The notes below the pieces were generated by a model. The model did no database searches, was not told the DNA's origin, and was given only the letters and a program-made list of their open reading frames with translations. From a virus, in the IMG/VR virus record IMGVR_UViG_3300042555_002161, positions 1-38,139 of that record: DNA of 38,139 bases; one strand, 5' to 3'. This document shows positions 29,161 to 37,437 of the stretch, piece after piece (positions within the stretch are counted from its first letter, which is position 1; each line of letters starts with the position of its first letter). The translations under genes and the position numbers were made by a program.

Positions 29161-29921
29161 TAGCTTGACGCCCTTGAATTGAGCTGCTCGACAAACAAAC
29201 GATCAAAATCGCGCGCGGCGACGCGATCAACGATGCCTTGGAAATCAAAGCGGGCTTTGTAAGTAGCGCGGCTGGTGTAAATAATTACGGGCTTGACCGC
29301 GCTGCCATACCCAAAGCGAAACACCTGCCAGATACCGAGCGGCAACTTGCCGCCACCTGGGCGACCGACAAAGTAATCAGCCTGTTTTTTCTTGGTGCGC
29401 CGTTTCTTTTTGCCCGGTAAATCCTTCAGCCTTTGCGCACGGTTTGCCGAGTAGCCCGAATACATCTCGGCCGCACGCAAGGCACTCAGGATCTTCATGA
29501 TCTGGCCTTTTGAGATGTTGCCGTAGCCATCCATCTCGGCGGCACTGCCTGGCACGGCATACATCCCCTGCGGCAGCAACGAGTACGCCTGCAGCGCCTT
29601 TTCAAACCGCTTGAGGCGACGCTCGCCGCCGCCGATTTGCGGGCCCAGAAAGTTGATGGCTGGTGTGCCTTTGACCGACTCATCCTTGATGCCAACCTCT
29701 GCCTCAAGCCGGTTGACATTGGCGGTGCGCACATAGGTGCTGTTCAGCGCGTAGGGCGTGGGCCGATCAAATGCTTTTTCCATCTCTTTGCGCAGCTCTT
29801 CTTGCGCAGCTTTGGCCGTCTTGGTCAGGGCAATCGCCGCAGACAACCGCATGTGTTTTTGGTCGGCATTGTGCAGTGCCATTAGCTCTTTCATGTTGCT
29901 TTGAACTTTGATGACAATCAC
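29160..29921 (-). CDS. minor tail protein Z-like
   Basis: 253 residues from GTG 29921, directly after the previous TAA. The N-terminal SAAIALTKTAKAAQEELRK, later FDRPTPYALNSTYVRTA and ATPAINFLGPQIGGGERRLK-type segments match lambda gpZ-like proteins; a basic stretch (LPGKKKRRTKKKQ) lies near residue 175. In lambda Z lies before U; here the gene stands between the chaperones and the tape measure, a rearranged order. Confidence 0.65.
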   Translation of the reverse strand: MIVIKVQSNMKELMALHNADQKHMRLSAAIALTKTAKAAQEELRKEMEKAFDRPTPYALNSTYVRTANVNRLEAEVGIKDESVKGTPAINFLGPQIGGGERRLKRFEKALQAYSLLPQGMYAVPGSAAEMDGYGNISKGQIMKILSALRAAEMYSGYSANRAQRLKDLPGKKKRRTKKKQADYFVGRPGGGKLPLGIWQVFRFGYGSAVKPVIIYTSRATYKARFDFQGIVDRVAARDFDRLFVEQLNSRASS

Positions 29922-30703
29922 TTAGTGCCTCGCAATGTGAATCTGCGGTTTTTGCTTTGCGGCTTGCGCTTCGTGGTGGTCATTCAGCAAGAGATCATCG
30001 AGCTTGACCAATGCCTGCACTTCCCACGGTTTTGGATCGCGGCCTGTCAACCTTGCCCACGATTCAATCTCGCGCCAGGCAATCGGCGAGACATCCATGC
30101 CGTTGCTTTGCCGCCGCCCCGCCAACTCACCAAACCAGCCCCACAGATAGGTGAGGTGGTATGGCAGATCTGGCTGCTCATCCAGCTCGATGATTGCCGC
30201 TGCGCTGCCCTGCTGTGCCGCACTTTCGAGGTGGTGGCGTTTGGTGTGGCCGTCCGGCTCGCGCCGGTTAAGTTTGAAATCGGCGCGAGCGTAGTCAAAC
30301 AACGGCCTGAGACTCAGCCCAAAAAATTAGCTTCCTCGGCGATGGCGGTGTTGAGCTGGCTGACAATCCACGGGTGCTTTTTGTAGAGATCCAAGGCCAG
30401 CTTGGCGTCAAACTTGACCACTTCGCCCTTGACCTTCACACCTTTCCAGTCCAGCGTGCACATGGCGCAGAATTCGGCGGTGCGCTCTTCAAGCTCATCG
30501 AGCGTGAGGCTGAATTCTTTACCGCGCTTTTTCTCGCGCTGCATCTCGGCGAACTTTTTGCGCTGGTGGGCCTGCACGACGTCGCTGTACAAGCCAACGA
30601 CTTGAATGCTGATGCCAGTCTCTTCACCGGCTTTTTTGATGTCAATCCACGCGCCTTTGTTGTTCAAATCGCGCGGGTCGTAGGTGCCTAAATCGAGTTC
30701 CAT
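29922..30703 (-). CDS. tail assembly chaperone G-T fusion by -1 slippage
   Basis: The long form of the tail chaperone. The G frame ends AAT TTT TTG GGC TGA; T TTT TTG (30326-30320) is a classical -1 slippery heptamer. After slippage the frame reads GLSLRPLFDYARADFKLN... without stop to 29922. The T-like part (about 130 residues) has LPYHLTYLWGWFGELAGRRQ. In lambda the G and GT proteins, made at a fixed ratio, guide the tape measure during tail assembly. No independent start for T is convincing (only TTG 30302). Confidence 0.8.
30314..30703 (-). CDS. tail assembly chaperone G-like (short form)
   Basis: 129 residues, mainly helical and charged (MELDLGTYDPRDLNNKGAWI, later QREKKRGKEFSLTLDELEER). 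Located between tail tube and tape measure, the G slot. Terminates four bases after the slippery heptamer and is also read on as the G-T fusion. Confidence 0.8.
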   Translation of the reverse strand: MELDLGTYDPRDLNNKGAWIDIKKAGEETGISIQVVGLYSDVVQAHQRKKFAEMQREKKRGKEFSLTLDELEERTAEFCAMCTLDWKGVKVKGEVVKFDAKLALDLYKKHPWIVSQLNTAIAEEANFLG

Positions 30704-30737
30704 TGTTGTCTCCGTCTTTCAGTTGGTGCCGCCCGAC

Positions 30738-30779
30738 CCGCTGACTGCGTTGTGCGGAGACACAATGGGCAGTCAGCGG
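30738..30779 (-). promoter_or_regulatory. long hairpin after the tail tube gene
   Basis: An 11-bp perfect stem (30738-30748/30769-30779) topped by TTGTG/CACAA (30750-30754/30761-30765). No U-tract follows, so it is not an intrinsic terminator. It occupies most of the 110-base gap between tail tube and G. Likely a 3' stabiliser or processing site for tail-tube mRNA. Confidence 0.6.
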
Positions 30780-30813
30780 CGGCGTGCTGGGTTGCAGGCA
30801 AAAATGCCTGTGA

Positions 30814-32028
30814 TTAAGGTGCTGCGCTGTCTTGCACGCGGAGCGTGGTGACGTCTGTGCTGGTGGTGCCCGGGCTGTTTAGCAAGGCAGTGAACGGCAA
30901 CGTGACGGTCTTGACACCTTCGCTGTCATCACGGTCAGCCGCACCCAATTTCAGGCGATCGATGGTGATGGCGATAAAGCTGGCAGTGGCGGTGTTGTCT
31001 GCCGTGAAGGCAGCGTAGAGCGCCAATTCGGTCTCGTTGATGAAGGCATCACGCAGGGTGACGCTATCAAAAATGGCCGTGAGCTGGCCGGTGACCATGT
31101 GGCGTCCGTTGACAATATCAACGTACTTGTTGAGACCAACCACCGGCCCTGCCATGCTGTTGTTGTTCGTCACGTTGATGGTCAAACCAGTGACGTTGGC
31201 AATGGCACCTGCGGCATTGCGTAGCACGCCATTGACCGCGGCGAGCACACCCGTCGAGGTGGCCGCTGTTGGTGACGTGAGCGCCTCAGATGTAGCGGGA
31301 AGCATATCGAGGCCCATGATCGGGAACTCGATGGTGGCGATGTTGGTGGGTGGCAGGCTGATGTTGAAGCCACCCACTTTGCAATCCCAATACGACTCCG
31401 ACGCGGTTGGCGAGAGCGTTGGATACCAGTGCTCAAAGGTGTAGAAGTCGTTGGTGTGCGCCGTCTGCGGGCAGAATGTCACCTTGCCCTGCACCGTGAC
31501 GGTGGTGGAGGCGATTGGGCCTTCGGCCACCATTGCCACACCGTTAAGGACCACAACGGTCAACACTGTTGCCGTGACGCTGATCACGAGCAGGTTTTTG
31601 TTGATGTTGGCCGCATTCAACGTGCCCACAGTCAAACGAACCACATGCCCCGCCTTGATGTTGCCGGCCAAAAAGTCGCCAGAGGCGCGCGTGATGGTGT
31701 ACGTGGGGCCTGAACCTGCGATGGTGACCGAGAGGCCGGTAATCGCGGTGACGGCAGCAAAATCGCGCCGCATTGCCGACTGGATCAGCAACGAATAGGT
31801 GCCCGCCGAGATTTCGCCCGAGATTGAGCCTTCGACCTTGCGTGGGCCGTGGCGGAAATCTTGGACTTGGTAGTCGCTGCGGATCTCGTTGGACTGGTAG
31901 GTGTCCTTTTTGAGATTCAGGGTGGATTGCACGCGGCGCAACAACTGGCCGCTGCCGCCGCTGGCGATTGTCCCCAGCGCGGATTGCTTCTTGACTTTTA
32001 ACTGCATATCTACGCCGGTAATGGCCAT
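30814..32028 (-). CDS. major tail tube protein
   Basis: About 404 residues. The start ATG 32028 is preferred since AGGAG lies seven bases upstream (ATG 32034 abuts it). Conserved tail-tube features: TLNLKKDTYQSNEIRSDYQV, QDFRHGPRKVEGSISGEISA and a C-terminal beta part with AFINETELALYAAF. Longer than lambda V (246), with what looks like an inserted Ig-like domain (roughly residues 90-165, TITRASGDFLAGNIKAGHVV). Follows an intrinsic terminator and is followed by a hairpin. Confidence 0.85.
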   Translation of the reverse strand: MAITGVDMQLKVKKQSALGTIASGGSGQLLRRVQSTLNLKKDTYQSNEIRSDYQVQDFRHGPRKVEGSISGEISAGTYSLLIQSAMRRDFAAVTAITGLSVTIAGSGPTYTITRASGDFLAGNIKAGHVVRLTVGTLNAANINKNLLVISVTATVLTVVVLNGVAMVAEGPIASTTVTVQGKVTFCPQTAHTNDFYTFEHWYPTLSPTASESYWDCKVGGFNISLPPTNIATIEFPIMGLDMLPATSEALTSPTAATSTGVLAAVNGVLRNAAGAIANVTGLTINVTNNNSMAGPVVGLNKYVDIVNGRHMVTGQLTAIFDSVTLRDAFINETELALYAAFTADNTATASFIAITIDRLKLGAADRDDSEGVKTVTLPFTALLNSPGTTSTDVTTLRVQDSAAP

Positions 32029-32045
32029 AATCATCTCCTATAAAT

Positions 32046-32076
32046 AAAAAAACCCGCAGGGCTGGCGCCAAGCGGG
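32046..32076 (-). terminator. intrinsic terminator just before the tail tube gene
   Basis: Minus strand: CCCGC (32076-32072), loop with an inner TGGCGCCA palindrome, GCGGG (32057-32053), then seven U (32052-32046), only about 10 bases before the tail tube Shine-Dalgarno. Late transcription must read through, presumably by Q-modified polymerase; alternatively it marks an mRNA end protecting upstream transcripts. Confidence 0.8.
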
Positions 32077-32115
32077 CGTTGTGCAACGAAAAAATTGTTA
32101 CGGTTTAGCGCGTAG

Positions 32116-32565
32116 TTACCTTGCTACGTCTGGTGCGTCTTCATCAAAGCGATACAAAAACTGCCAGCGCATACGCGCCATGCCGGCGGGCTTTTCAGCG
32201 TCGCCATACAACTCAAAATCGGTCTGCACGAGCGTGCCGTACTTGGCACCGCCTGGCGAGGTATTCGCCAGCGCGATCTGCACTTCTTTGCAGATGGTGT
32301 TGACCTGCTTGCGCACGTCAGCCTGACTTGGCAGGCGCTTGGCATAGGCTGTGATCTCAAGATCAAGCAGCCCCTGCATTTCACGCGGCCGACCAAGCGT
32401 CATGGCCTCTGTTGACTCACCGATCTGCAAAATGGTGATGCCGGGTAAGTCAGCATCCTCGAGCGGGTTGTCTTCATCAATAAACACCCGCGTGCTGGTG
32501 GTGGTGAGGCCGGTGACCAGCGTGGCCACAGCGGTGATGATTTGGTCGCGCAGATGGTCGGCCAT
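32116..32565 (-). CDS. tail terminator, gpU-like
   Basis: 149 residues: an N-terminal helix (LRDQIITAVATLVTGL), then the beta-alpha fold of tail terminators (ITILQIGESTEAMTLGRPRE, LLDLEITAYAKRL) with VRKQVNTICKEVQIALA helix. Lies between the gpFII-like gene and the tail tube. It would cap the tail tube and join the head. Confidence 0.7.
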   Translation of the reverse strand: MADHLRDQIITAVATLVTGLTTTSTRVFIDEDNPLEDADLPGITILQIGESTEAMTLGRPREMQGLLDLEITAYAKRLPSQADVRKQVNTICKEVQIALANTSPGGAKYGTLVQTDFELYGDAEKPAGMARMRWQFLYRFDEDAPDVAR

Positions 32566-32870
32566 TACGTGGTTTTCTCCAACATCAGGCGAATCTCAGC
32601 GCCGTTTGGCGGGATGTCTTGCACATTTTTGATACGGTATGTCGTGCCCGCGATGGCCAACGTGGCATTCTTGGTCGGGCGGCTGGCGTACTGCGAAGCC
32701 CAGGTGCGATAGGCGATCTGGCTGCCGGTGATTTCGCTGAACGGCTCGACATACTCCGTATCAAAAATGCCCTTCACCGCGACCGGGCTGCCGCTGACAG
32801 GCGTGTAGCTGCCTGCGGTGCTGAAGTCGGTGTCATCGTAGAAATCGGCGAGCGATTCGGTGAAGGGCAT
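32565..32870 (-). CDS. head-tail joining protein, gpFII-like
   Basis: 101 residues with the lambda FII-type pattern: ADFYDDTDFSTAGSYTPV..., PVAVKGIFDTEYVEPFSEI, then TLAIAGTTYRIKNVQDIPPN and LMLEKT at the end. It closes the head and provides the site for the tail. Stop overlaps the next ATG by one base. Confidence 0.8.
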   Translation of the reverse strand: MPFTESLADFYDDTDFSTAGSYTPVSGSPVAVKGIFDTEYVEPFSEITGSQIAYRTWASQYASRPTKNATLAIAGTTYRIKNVQDIPPNGAEIRLMLEKTT

Positions 32871-32884
32871 GGCTTACTTGCTTT

Positions 32885-33070
32885 CTATTCGCCGCGCGAT
32901 TGGCGCTTTTTGACAGCCTGCAAATCGGCGAGCTTGACGCGATTGGCAGACGCCAAGGTCAGCGCAACATCTGCCGGCAAATCGAGCTTTTCGCCAATGT
33001 CTTTTGCTTCGCCGTCAATGAAAAATGGGTCGATCACTTCGACCGGGACCAGCTTTTGTTCTGAAGCCAT
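32885..33070 (-). CDS. small head-region protein (61 aa)
   Basis: ATG 33070 with AAAGGAGA upstream. KLVPVEVIDPFFIDGEAKDI then ALTLASANRVKLADLQAVKK. Short proteins of this look often follow capsid genes; position corresponds to lambda FI. Function unknown. Confidence 0.6.
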   Translation of the reverse strand: MASEQKLVPVEVIDPFFIDGEAKDIGEKLDLPADVALTLASANRVKLADLQAVKKRQSRGE

Positions 33071-33090
33071 GTTGTATCTCCTTTAAAGCA

Positions 33091-33115
33091 GCCGAGCGTT
33101 TGCGTTACGCCCGGC
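33091..33115 (-). promoter_or_regulatory. hairpin after the capsid gene
   Basis: Nine-pair stem (33091-33099/33107-33115, one G-U pair) with a seven-base loop in the 91-base gap after the capsid stop. No U-tract follows. Probably a 3' stabiliser of capsid mRNA, parallel to the hairpin after the tail tube gene. Confidence 0.5.
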
Positions 33116-33161
33116 CGCGATTGATGCGATTGAAAAACGTTCTTTAGATCAACTACCCTGA

Positions 33162-35090
33162 CTAAGCCGTGAGGCCGTCTGTCATTGCGGCGAACGAGGC
33201 AGGCTGACGCACCAGGCAATCGAAGAATTGATTGATCGTGATGCGGACTTGACCCGTTGTGGCTAGCGTGTATGGGTCAACCACGACATCGAGGCCACCG
33301 AAGTAAGCCAGGATGAAGTCAGCCCAATTGCTGGAGAACACTGCCGAGGAACACACGCCGGAGCTGCTGCCCTTGGTGCCGGTGTTTGGCAGGTTGTTTG
33401 TGACCAGGGCGCGATAGCCGTTGACGGGTTGTGCGCCGTTGTCCCAGATGAAAGGTAGGTTGGCGGCTTTTTGCACTGTCTTCAACCAGCCGCGGGTGCG
33501 GGTGTTGAAGGCATAGCCAGCACCGACGTCCGGCTCGGCGTTGGCGTTTGCACAAGCGGACTCCAAGCCGACCATGTGGCCCCAGTTGAACTGCGCACCG
33601 TTGGTGCCGCCGACTACTGCGCCGATACCGGCTGTGGCGAGGATGCCGCGTGGCTGTGGCGATGTACCCGTGCCGTTGAAACCGAAGTTTTCGATTTGCA
33701 CGGCCAGCGCATCAACCAAGTCTTTTTGCAGCATGGCATCGACTGAGCCATTAACTTGCTGTATGGCCTGTTTCGATGGCTCAACAAATGCACCGACGCG
33801 TTTTGGCGAGAGTGTCATCAGGGTGGTGTTTGGCTGCGTTTCGGTGAATGCTGCGATTTCCGTCACGTTGCTGATTGCACCAGACGATGTTTTGCGTGGG
33901 ATCGCAATGTTGCCGGTAAGACCGTACAGCGCGGTGGCACCAAGGCGGCCAAACACCAGGTAGTTGCGCAGCACGTCGACAAACTCATCCATCATGACGG
34001 TGGTTTGCACGAGGTTGCCAGCTTCGCCTGCGGTGCCGACGTTGAAGTCACGGCGCAGTGCATCGCCTGCGTTTTTCTGCAAAAGCGACAACGGCATGTA
34101 GAAGCCATCCGGCTTTTGGCCGGTGCGCTTGGCGATGGCGTCTGAGACTTCACGCTCAAAACCTGCGGCTTTCCAATCGCCACCGATCGAGGCAAGCACG
34201 GCGCGAGAGAGGCTGTAGTTTGCCTGCTCTTTTTTGGTCAGATCGATCACATCGGTGCGGGCATCGGTGTGTTTGGTGGTGATCTTGGCCATGACTTCGC
34301 GGAGGAAGTCTTCGGTGTTGCCACCACGTTTAGCGACATCGGCGGCGACGGCTGGGCCACCGTAGTCACGGTACTGTTCGCCGAGCGTGAGCAAGGCAGT
34401 GATGCGGGTGAGTGCTGCGTTTTCGCCAGCGGCGCGTGCTGCTGCTGCGGCGGCTTCTTGTGCTTGGGTATCCATAATGCGAATCTCCTGAGTTTTTTCG
34501 GCGTTGGCCGGATTGGGGGTGGCGCGTGTTCGCGCCGTGGCGGGTTTGCTGACTTCGGTTTGCACTTCTTGCTGCAAATCTGCGGACCGACCAACGCCAA
34601 CCGTTGGGTCTGCAGGTATGGCCACGAGAGAGACCTCTAGTGGTTCCCATTCGGTGACACGGTAGGTTTCGTGTCCGTCTTTCTCTTCAGCGAGCACCAT
34701 CTTTTTGACGATGTAGCCAACCGAGACATGACTGCGGATGCCGTCTTGCACATCCTGAAAAATCTCTTGGGCGAGTGGCGAATTGCCAAAGCGCACCATG
34801 GCGCGACCAACCTTGTCGCCGCCGATGTAGGCTTTTTCGATCACGCCGATTTGTTTGCGGGTGTCGTGATCCAACAGCAACGGGTGCTTGTTGTTCAGGC
34901 GCGAGAGATCGGCGCTTTTGCCGCTGTGGTCGAGAATCTCGGTGCCAAACCAGCGCTGGTACGGCTCTTCTGATGAGAAGGCAAGCTCGACGGTGCGGGC
35001 ACTGGTATCAATGGCGGCGCGGTCTAGCTCAAAGTGGCGGTACTCGCGCTGCGTTTTGATGGTTTCTTTGCGTTCGATCACTTCGGACAT
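33162..35090 (-). CDS. prohead protease-major capsid protein fusion (HK97-type)
   Basis: 642 residues. Residues 1-165 are an HK97 (U35) prohead protease: NKHPLLLDHDTRKQIG (His 69 or 75) and IRSHVSVGYIV (Ser 120/123), followed by EPLEVSLVAIPADP. Residues 206-642 are a major capsid protein with an N-terminal delta/scaffold segment (AALTRITALLTLGEQ) and an HK97 fold (MPLSLLQKN, ETQPNTTLMTLSPKRVGAFV, PRGILATAGIGAVVGGTNGA). The two are one frame. An internal ATG at 34475 (residue 206) has a strong AGGAG eight to twelve bases upstream, so a capsid-only product of 437 residues is likely. The main start has AAGGAGCC upstream. Confidence 0.9.
   Translation of the reverse strand: MSEVIERKETIKTQREYRHFELDRAAIDTSARTVELAFSSEEPYQRWFGTEILDHSGKSADLSRLNNKHPLLLDHDTRKQIGVIEKAYIGGDKVGRAMVRFGNSPLAQEIFQDVQDGIRSHVSVGYIVKKMVLAEEKDGHETYRVTEWEPLEVSLVAIPADPTVGVGRSADLQQEVQTEVSKPATARTRATPNPANAEKTQEIRIMDTQAQEAAAAAARAAGENAALTRITALLTLGEQYRDYGGPAVAADVAKRGGNTEDFLREVMAKITTKHTDARTDVIDLTKKEQANYSLSRAVLASIGGDWKAAGFEREVSDAIAKRTGQKPDGFYMPLSLLQKNAGDALRRDFNVGTAGEAGNLVQTTVMMDEFVDVLRNYLVFGRLGATALYGLTGNIAIPRKTSSGAISNVTEIAAFTETQPNTTLMTLSPKRVGAFVEPSKQAIQQVNGSVDAMLQKDLVDALAVQIENFGFNGTGTSPQPRGILATAGIGAVVGGTNGAQFNWGHMVGLESACANANAEPDVGAGYAFNTRTRGWLKTVQKAANLPFIWDNGAQPVNGYRALVTNNLPNTGTKGSSSGVCSSAVFSSNWADFILAYFGGLDVVVDPYTLATTGQVRITINQFFDCLVRQPASFAAMTDGLTA
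34475..34494 (-). promoter_or_regulatory. internal ribosome binding site and start for the capsid
   Basis: Reading minus strand: CTCAGGAGA, then eight bases, then ATG at 34475, in the frame of the fusion and exactly at the protease/capsid border (MDTQAQ). It allows abundant capsid without protease. Confidence 0.7.
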
Positions 35091-35117
35091 GGCGGCTCCT
35101 TACGGGAATGCAGGCCT

Positions 35118-35140
35118 AAAAAAAGCCGCTCTAGGCGGCT
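35118..35140 (-). terminator. intrinsic terminator just before the protease-capsid gene
   Basis: Stem AGCCGC (35140-35135)/GCGGCT (35129-35124), five-base loop holding the portal stop codon, then a U-tract to 35118. As with the tail tube, the terminator stands immediately before a major structural gene. Confidence 0.8.
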
Positions 35141-36729
35141 GCTACTTTCTTGGGTGGGGTTGCGGTGCCACCGGAATCTGGCGGCGGATTGGGATCTGCA
35201 GGCTTGACGGCTGAGCCAAAATCCAGCTCGACGTTTGCGGCGGCAGCCGCGGCGTTTTCGATTGCAATCTTTGCCAACTCATCTTCGAACTCGAGGCCCT
35301 GCTCATCACCAATGGTTGTGCTGGATTTCAAGCCAGCACGCCGCAGCATCAGATTTGCCTCGGCATCTTTGACGGGATCAACCCATTTCCAGCGACGGCC
35401 CTGCCAACGTGGAATGCTGAACTTTTCGTAGCGATCGACTGGCATGGCCGACGATGCGCTGAATTTAATGGCCTGCGACGTCAGCGCCATCAACAACCAG
35501 TCTTGGTAGATCGGAATCAGGAAAGAATCAATAAACCAGTTCTGCAGTACGGTCCAGTTATCGCGCTCCTCGAGTACGGCGCTGCGGATGCTGGAAAAAT
35601 TCACGCCTTCAAGATCGCTGGACATGGTGTTGTAGGCCACGCCAAGGCCAGACGAAATGCGGCGCAGCGCGGCTTTCACAAACGGCTCATAGTTGCCGTG
35701 CGGGTAATCTGGGTCAAACGATTTGAAATCGTAGCCTTCGGGCAAGACGTCAAACTTGCCGGGCTCGGCATCTTGGTACAAGCTGCCGTTGGCATCTTGC
35801 GACTCCGCCAGCGCGCTGCCGTTGCCTTCGGGAGATGTGAAAAAGCCCATCTTGCTGGCACCAACACGCGCGGCCACGACGGCGGCCTCTTCGAATGCGC
35901 CAAGCTGATAAAGCGAAAGGCCAGCGGCGTGCATCCACGGCACACCACGCAGCTGCTCAGCGCGCTCGGTAATAAACAGGTGAAAGATGTCGTTAGCCAG
36001 CACCCGATCTTTGGTGACGGACTCTTGCATTTCGCCGTAGTCGCTGGGGTTGCGCCCGTGCAAGTGATAGGCCACAACGCGGCCAACGCTGTCGTATTCG
36101 ACGCCCATGCGTACCACGTTGCCGTTGTTGTATTTGCCTTTTGCGCGGATGTCGAGACGGTCAATATCGAGCACTTGTAGTTGGTAGCCATATTTGCTGC
36201 CACCACCACGCACACGGCGCACGAGGGCTTCCCCATCACGGGCGACGGTTTGCACAATTAGCCGACACATGGCCGGAAATGCGAGCTTGCCGGTGACGTC
36301 ACAGTTTTTTGGCAAGCACCAATCTGAAAAGTGCCGCTCGATTACACTATTGCCGACGGCATCTGGCTGCGCATCTTTGCCGTACCCATTCACGCCATTC
36401 ACATTCAGCCGGAAACCATCAGGCCCCACGATGTGGGTGCCGACCATCTGCAAAAACTTGCGCGCGTATTCGTTGTTCTGCGCCAGGGTGCGACAGCGGC
36501 CACGCAGTGATGGCAGGGTGCTTTCAAGGTCTTGGTTGATGCCGGTGTTGCTGTTATTCCAAAAGCTCGTGAGACGCGAGACGATAGCTGCATCAAACCC
36601 ACGGCGCACCGGGCGATGCTGAAAACCCGCTGCAGCGACCGGCGCATTGCTACGCTGAGCCGCGCGCTCAGCGTTCCACTTTGCCAAGACTGTGCTGCCT
36701 TTTTGGGGGAAGTTGAACACGGCTGACAT
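35131..36729 (-). CDS. portal protein, lambda gpB type
   Basis: 532 residues, similar to lambda B (533). RRGFDAAIVSRLTSFWNNSN, RCRTLAQNNEYARKFLQMVG and GTHIVGPDGFRLNV at the N-terminus, then VRRVRGGGSKYGYQLQVLDI, later HLFITERAEQLRGVPWMHAA and LGVAYNTMSSDLEGVNFSSI. The dodecameric portal is the channel for DNA and the docking site of the terminase. GGGGG precedes ATG 36729. Its stop is part of a terminator. Confidence 0.95.
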   Translation of the reverse strand: MSAVFNFPQKGSTVLAKWNAERAAQRSNAPVAAAGFQHRPVRRGFDAAIVSRLTSFWNNSNTGINQDLESTLPSLRGRCRTLAQNNEYARKFLQMVGTHIVGPDGFRLNVNGVNGYGKDAQPDAVGNSVIERHFSDWCLPKNCDVTGKLAFPAMCRLIVQTVARDGEALVRRVRGGGSKYGYQLQVLDIDRLDIRAKGKYNNGNVVRMGVEYDSVGRVVAYHLHGRNPSDYGEMQESVTKDRVLANDIFHLFITERAEQLRGVPWMHAAGLSLYQLGAFEEAAVVAARVGASKMGFFTSPEGNGSALAESQDANGSLYQDAEPGKFDVLPEGYDFKSFDPDYPHGNYEPFVKAALRRISSGLGVAYNTMSSDLEGVNFSSIRSAVLEERDNWTVLQNWFIDSFLIPIYQDWLLMALTSQAIKFSASSAMPVDRYEKFSIPRWQGRRWKWVDPVKDAEANLMLRRAGLKSSTTIGDEQGLEFEDELAKIAIENAAAAAANVELDFGSAVKPADPNPPPDSGGTATPPKKVAAA

Positions 36730-36732
36730 TTG

Positions 36733-37272
36733 TTACCCCCGAATGCGGATCACGTTCTTTGTGCCAAGGCCGTTTGCGAGACGGGCTTCGTTTTCTTCTG
36801 CGGCAACCAATCGCGAATACCGCGTTTGCAGCATGATCAGATCTGCCATCGGCGTGCGCTTTAAGGTACGGTCACCGATGCTGTATTCCTGCTGGTCACG
36901 GCTGGCGCGGCCTTCGATGACGGCTTCGATGGCTTCGAGCGTCTTGCGGGCGTGGCTGCGGTTGTCCAGAGGCGCAGAGGTTGTACGAGGATCTGGCTTG
37001 ATCGTGACTTGCCCTTGTCCTACGGAGTAAGACGCGCCCGCTTTCTCCACCCACGAATACCATGAGTATTCACCGGCAGTCCAATCGTCGGTGGTAGTGG
37101 GGCCGACTTGCACGCGGTGCAAACCATCACTAGCCGCGCTTGTCAGCAAAATGGCTGTGCCAGAAACACGCGGCACTAGGCGAAACTTAAGCGTCCAGCC
37201 ATCTGCCGGCGTGTAATTAGCCACTTCGGTGCTGAAGTCTAGGGTATCGCCCGCAACAATCTCAGATTTCAT
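36733..37272 (-). CDS. head protein with gpW-like C-terminus (179 aa)
   Basis: The first 95 residues are Ig-like beta (LDFSTEVANYTPADGWTLKF, AGEYSWYSWVEKAGASYSVG). The C-terminal 80 residues are helical (ARKTLEAIEAVIEGRASRDQ, then QEYSIGDRTLKRTPMADLIM and LQTRYSRLVAAEENEARLAN) and resemble the small head-tail joining protein W, whose gene lies here in lambda. Probably a fusion carrying the W function. AGGAGG precedes ATG 37272. Confidence 0.6.
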   Translation of the reverse strand: MKSEIVAGDTLDFSTEVANYTPADGWTLKFRLVPRVSGTAILLTSAASDGLHRVQVGPTTTDDWTAGEYSWYSWVEKAGASYSVGQGQVTIKPDPRTTSAPLDNRSHARKTLEAIEAVIEGRASRDQQEYSIGDRTLKRTPMADLIMLQTRYSRLVAAEENEARLANGLGTKNVIRIRG

Positions 37273-37437
37273 GTTTTTTTGCCTCCTATGCGGGCGATCT
37301 GCACGGTGGTGGTTTGCGCACCAAGCCGCGCGGCGCTGGTGCTCCTATTTGCTCCGCCAAGCCGGGCTATCTCTGCGCTGAATCGTGTCGATTTTTCGCG
37401 CAGCGGCACTGGCATCTGCGATTGGCACATAGCTCAT
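37269..37437 (-). pseudogene. small gene after terL, apparently frameshifted
   Basis: ATG 37437 overlaps the terL stop (ATGA) and has AAGGATGG upstream, but its frame stops after 30 residues (MSYVPIADASAAARKIDTIQ...) at 37345. A second frame, open from ATG 37430 to 37269 (53 residues, ending AEIARLGGANRSTSAARLGA... VQIARIGGKKT), overlaps the next start by ATGA. The two halves look like one protein split by a single base; an AAAAA run lies at the likely point (37393-37397). It may be an assembly or sequence error, a mutation, or programmed slippage. Location fits a small joining protein. Confidence 0.45.
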
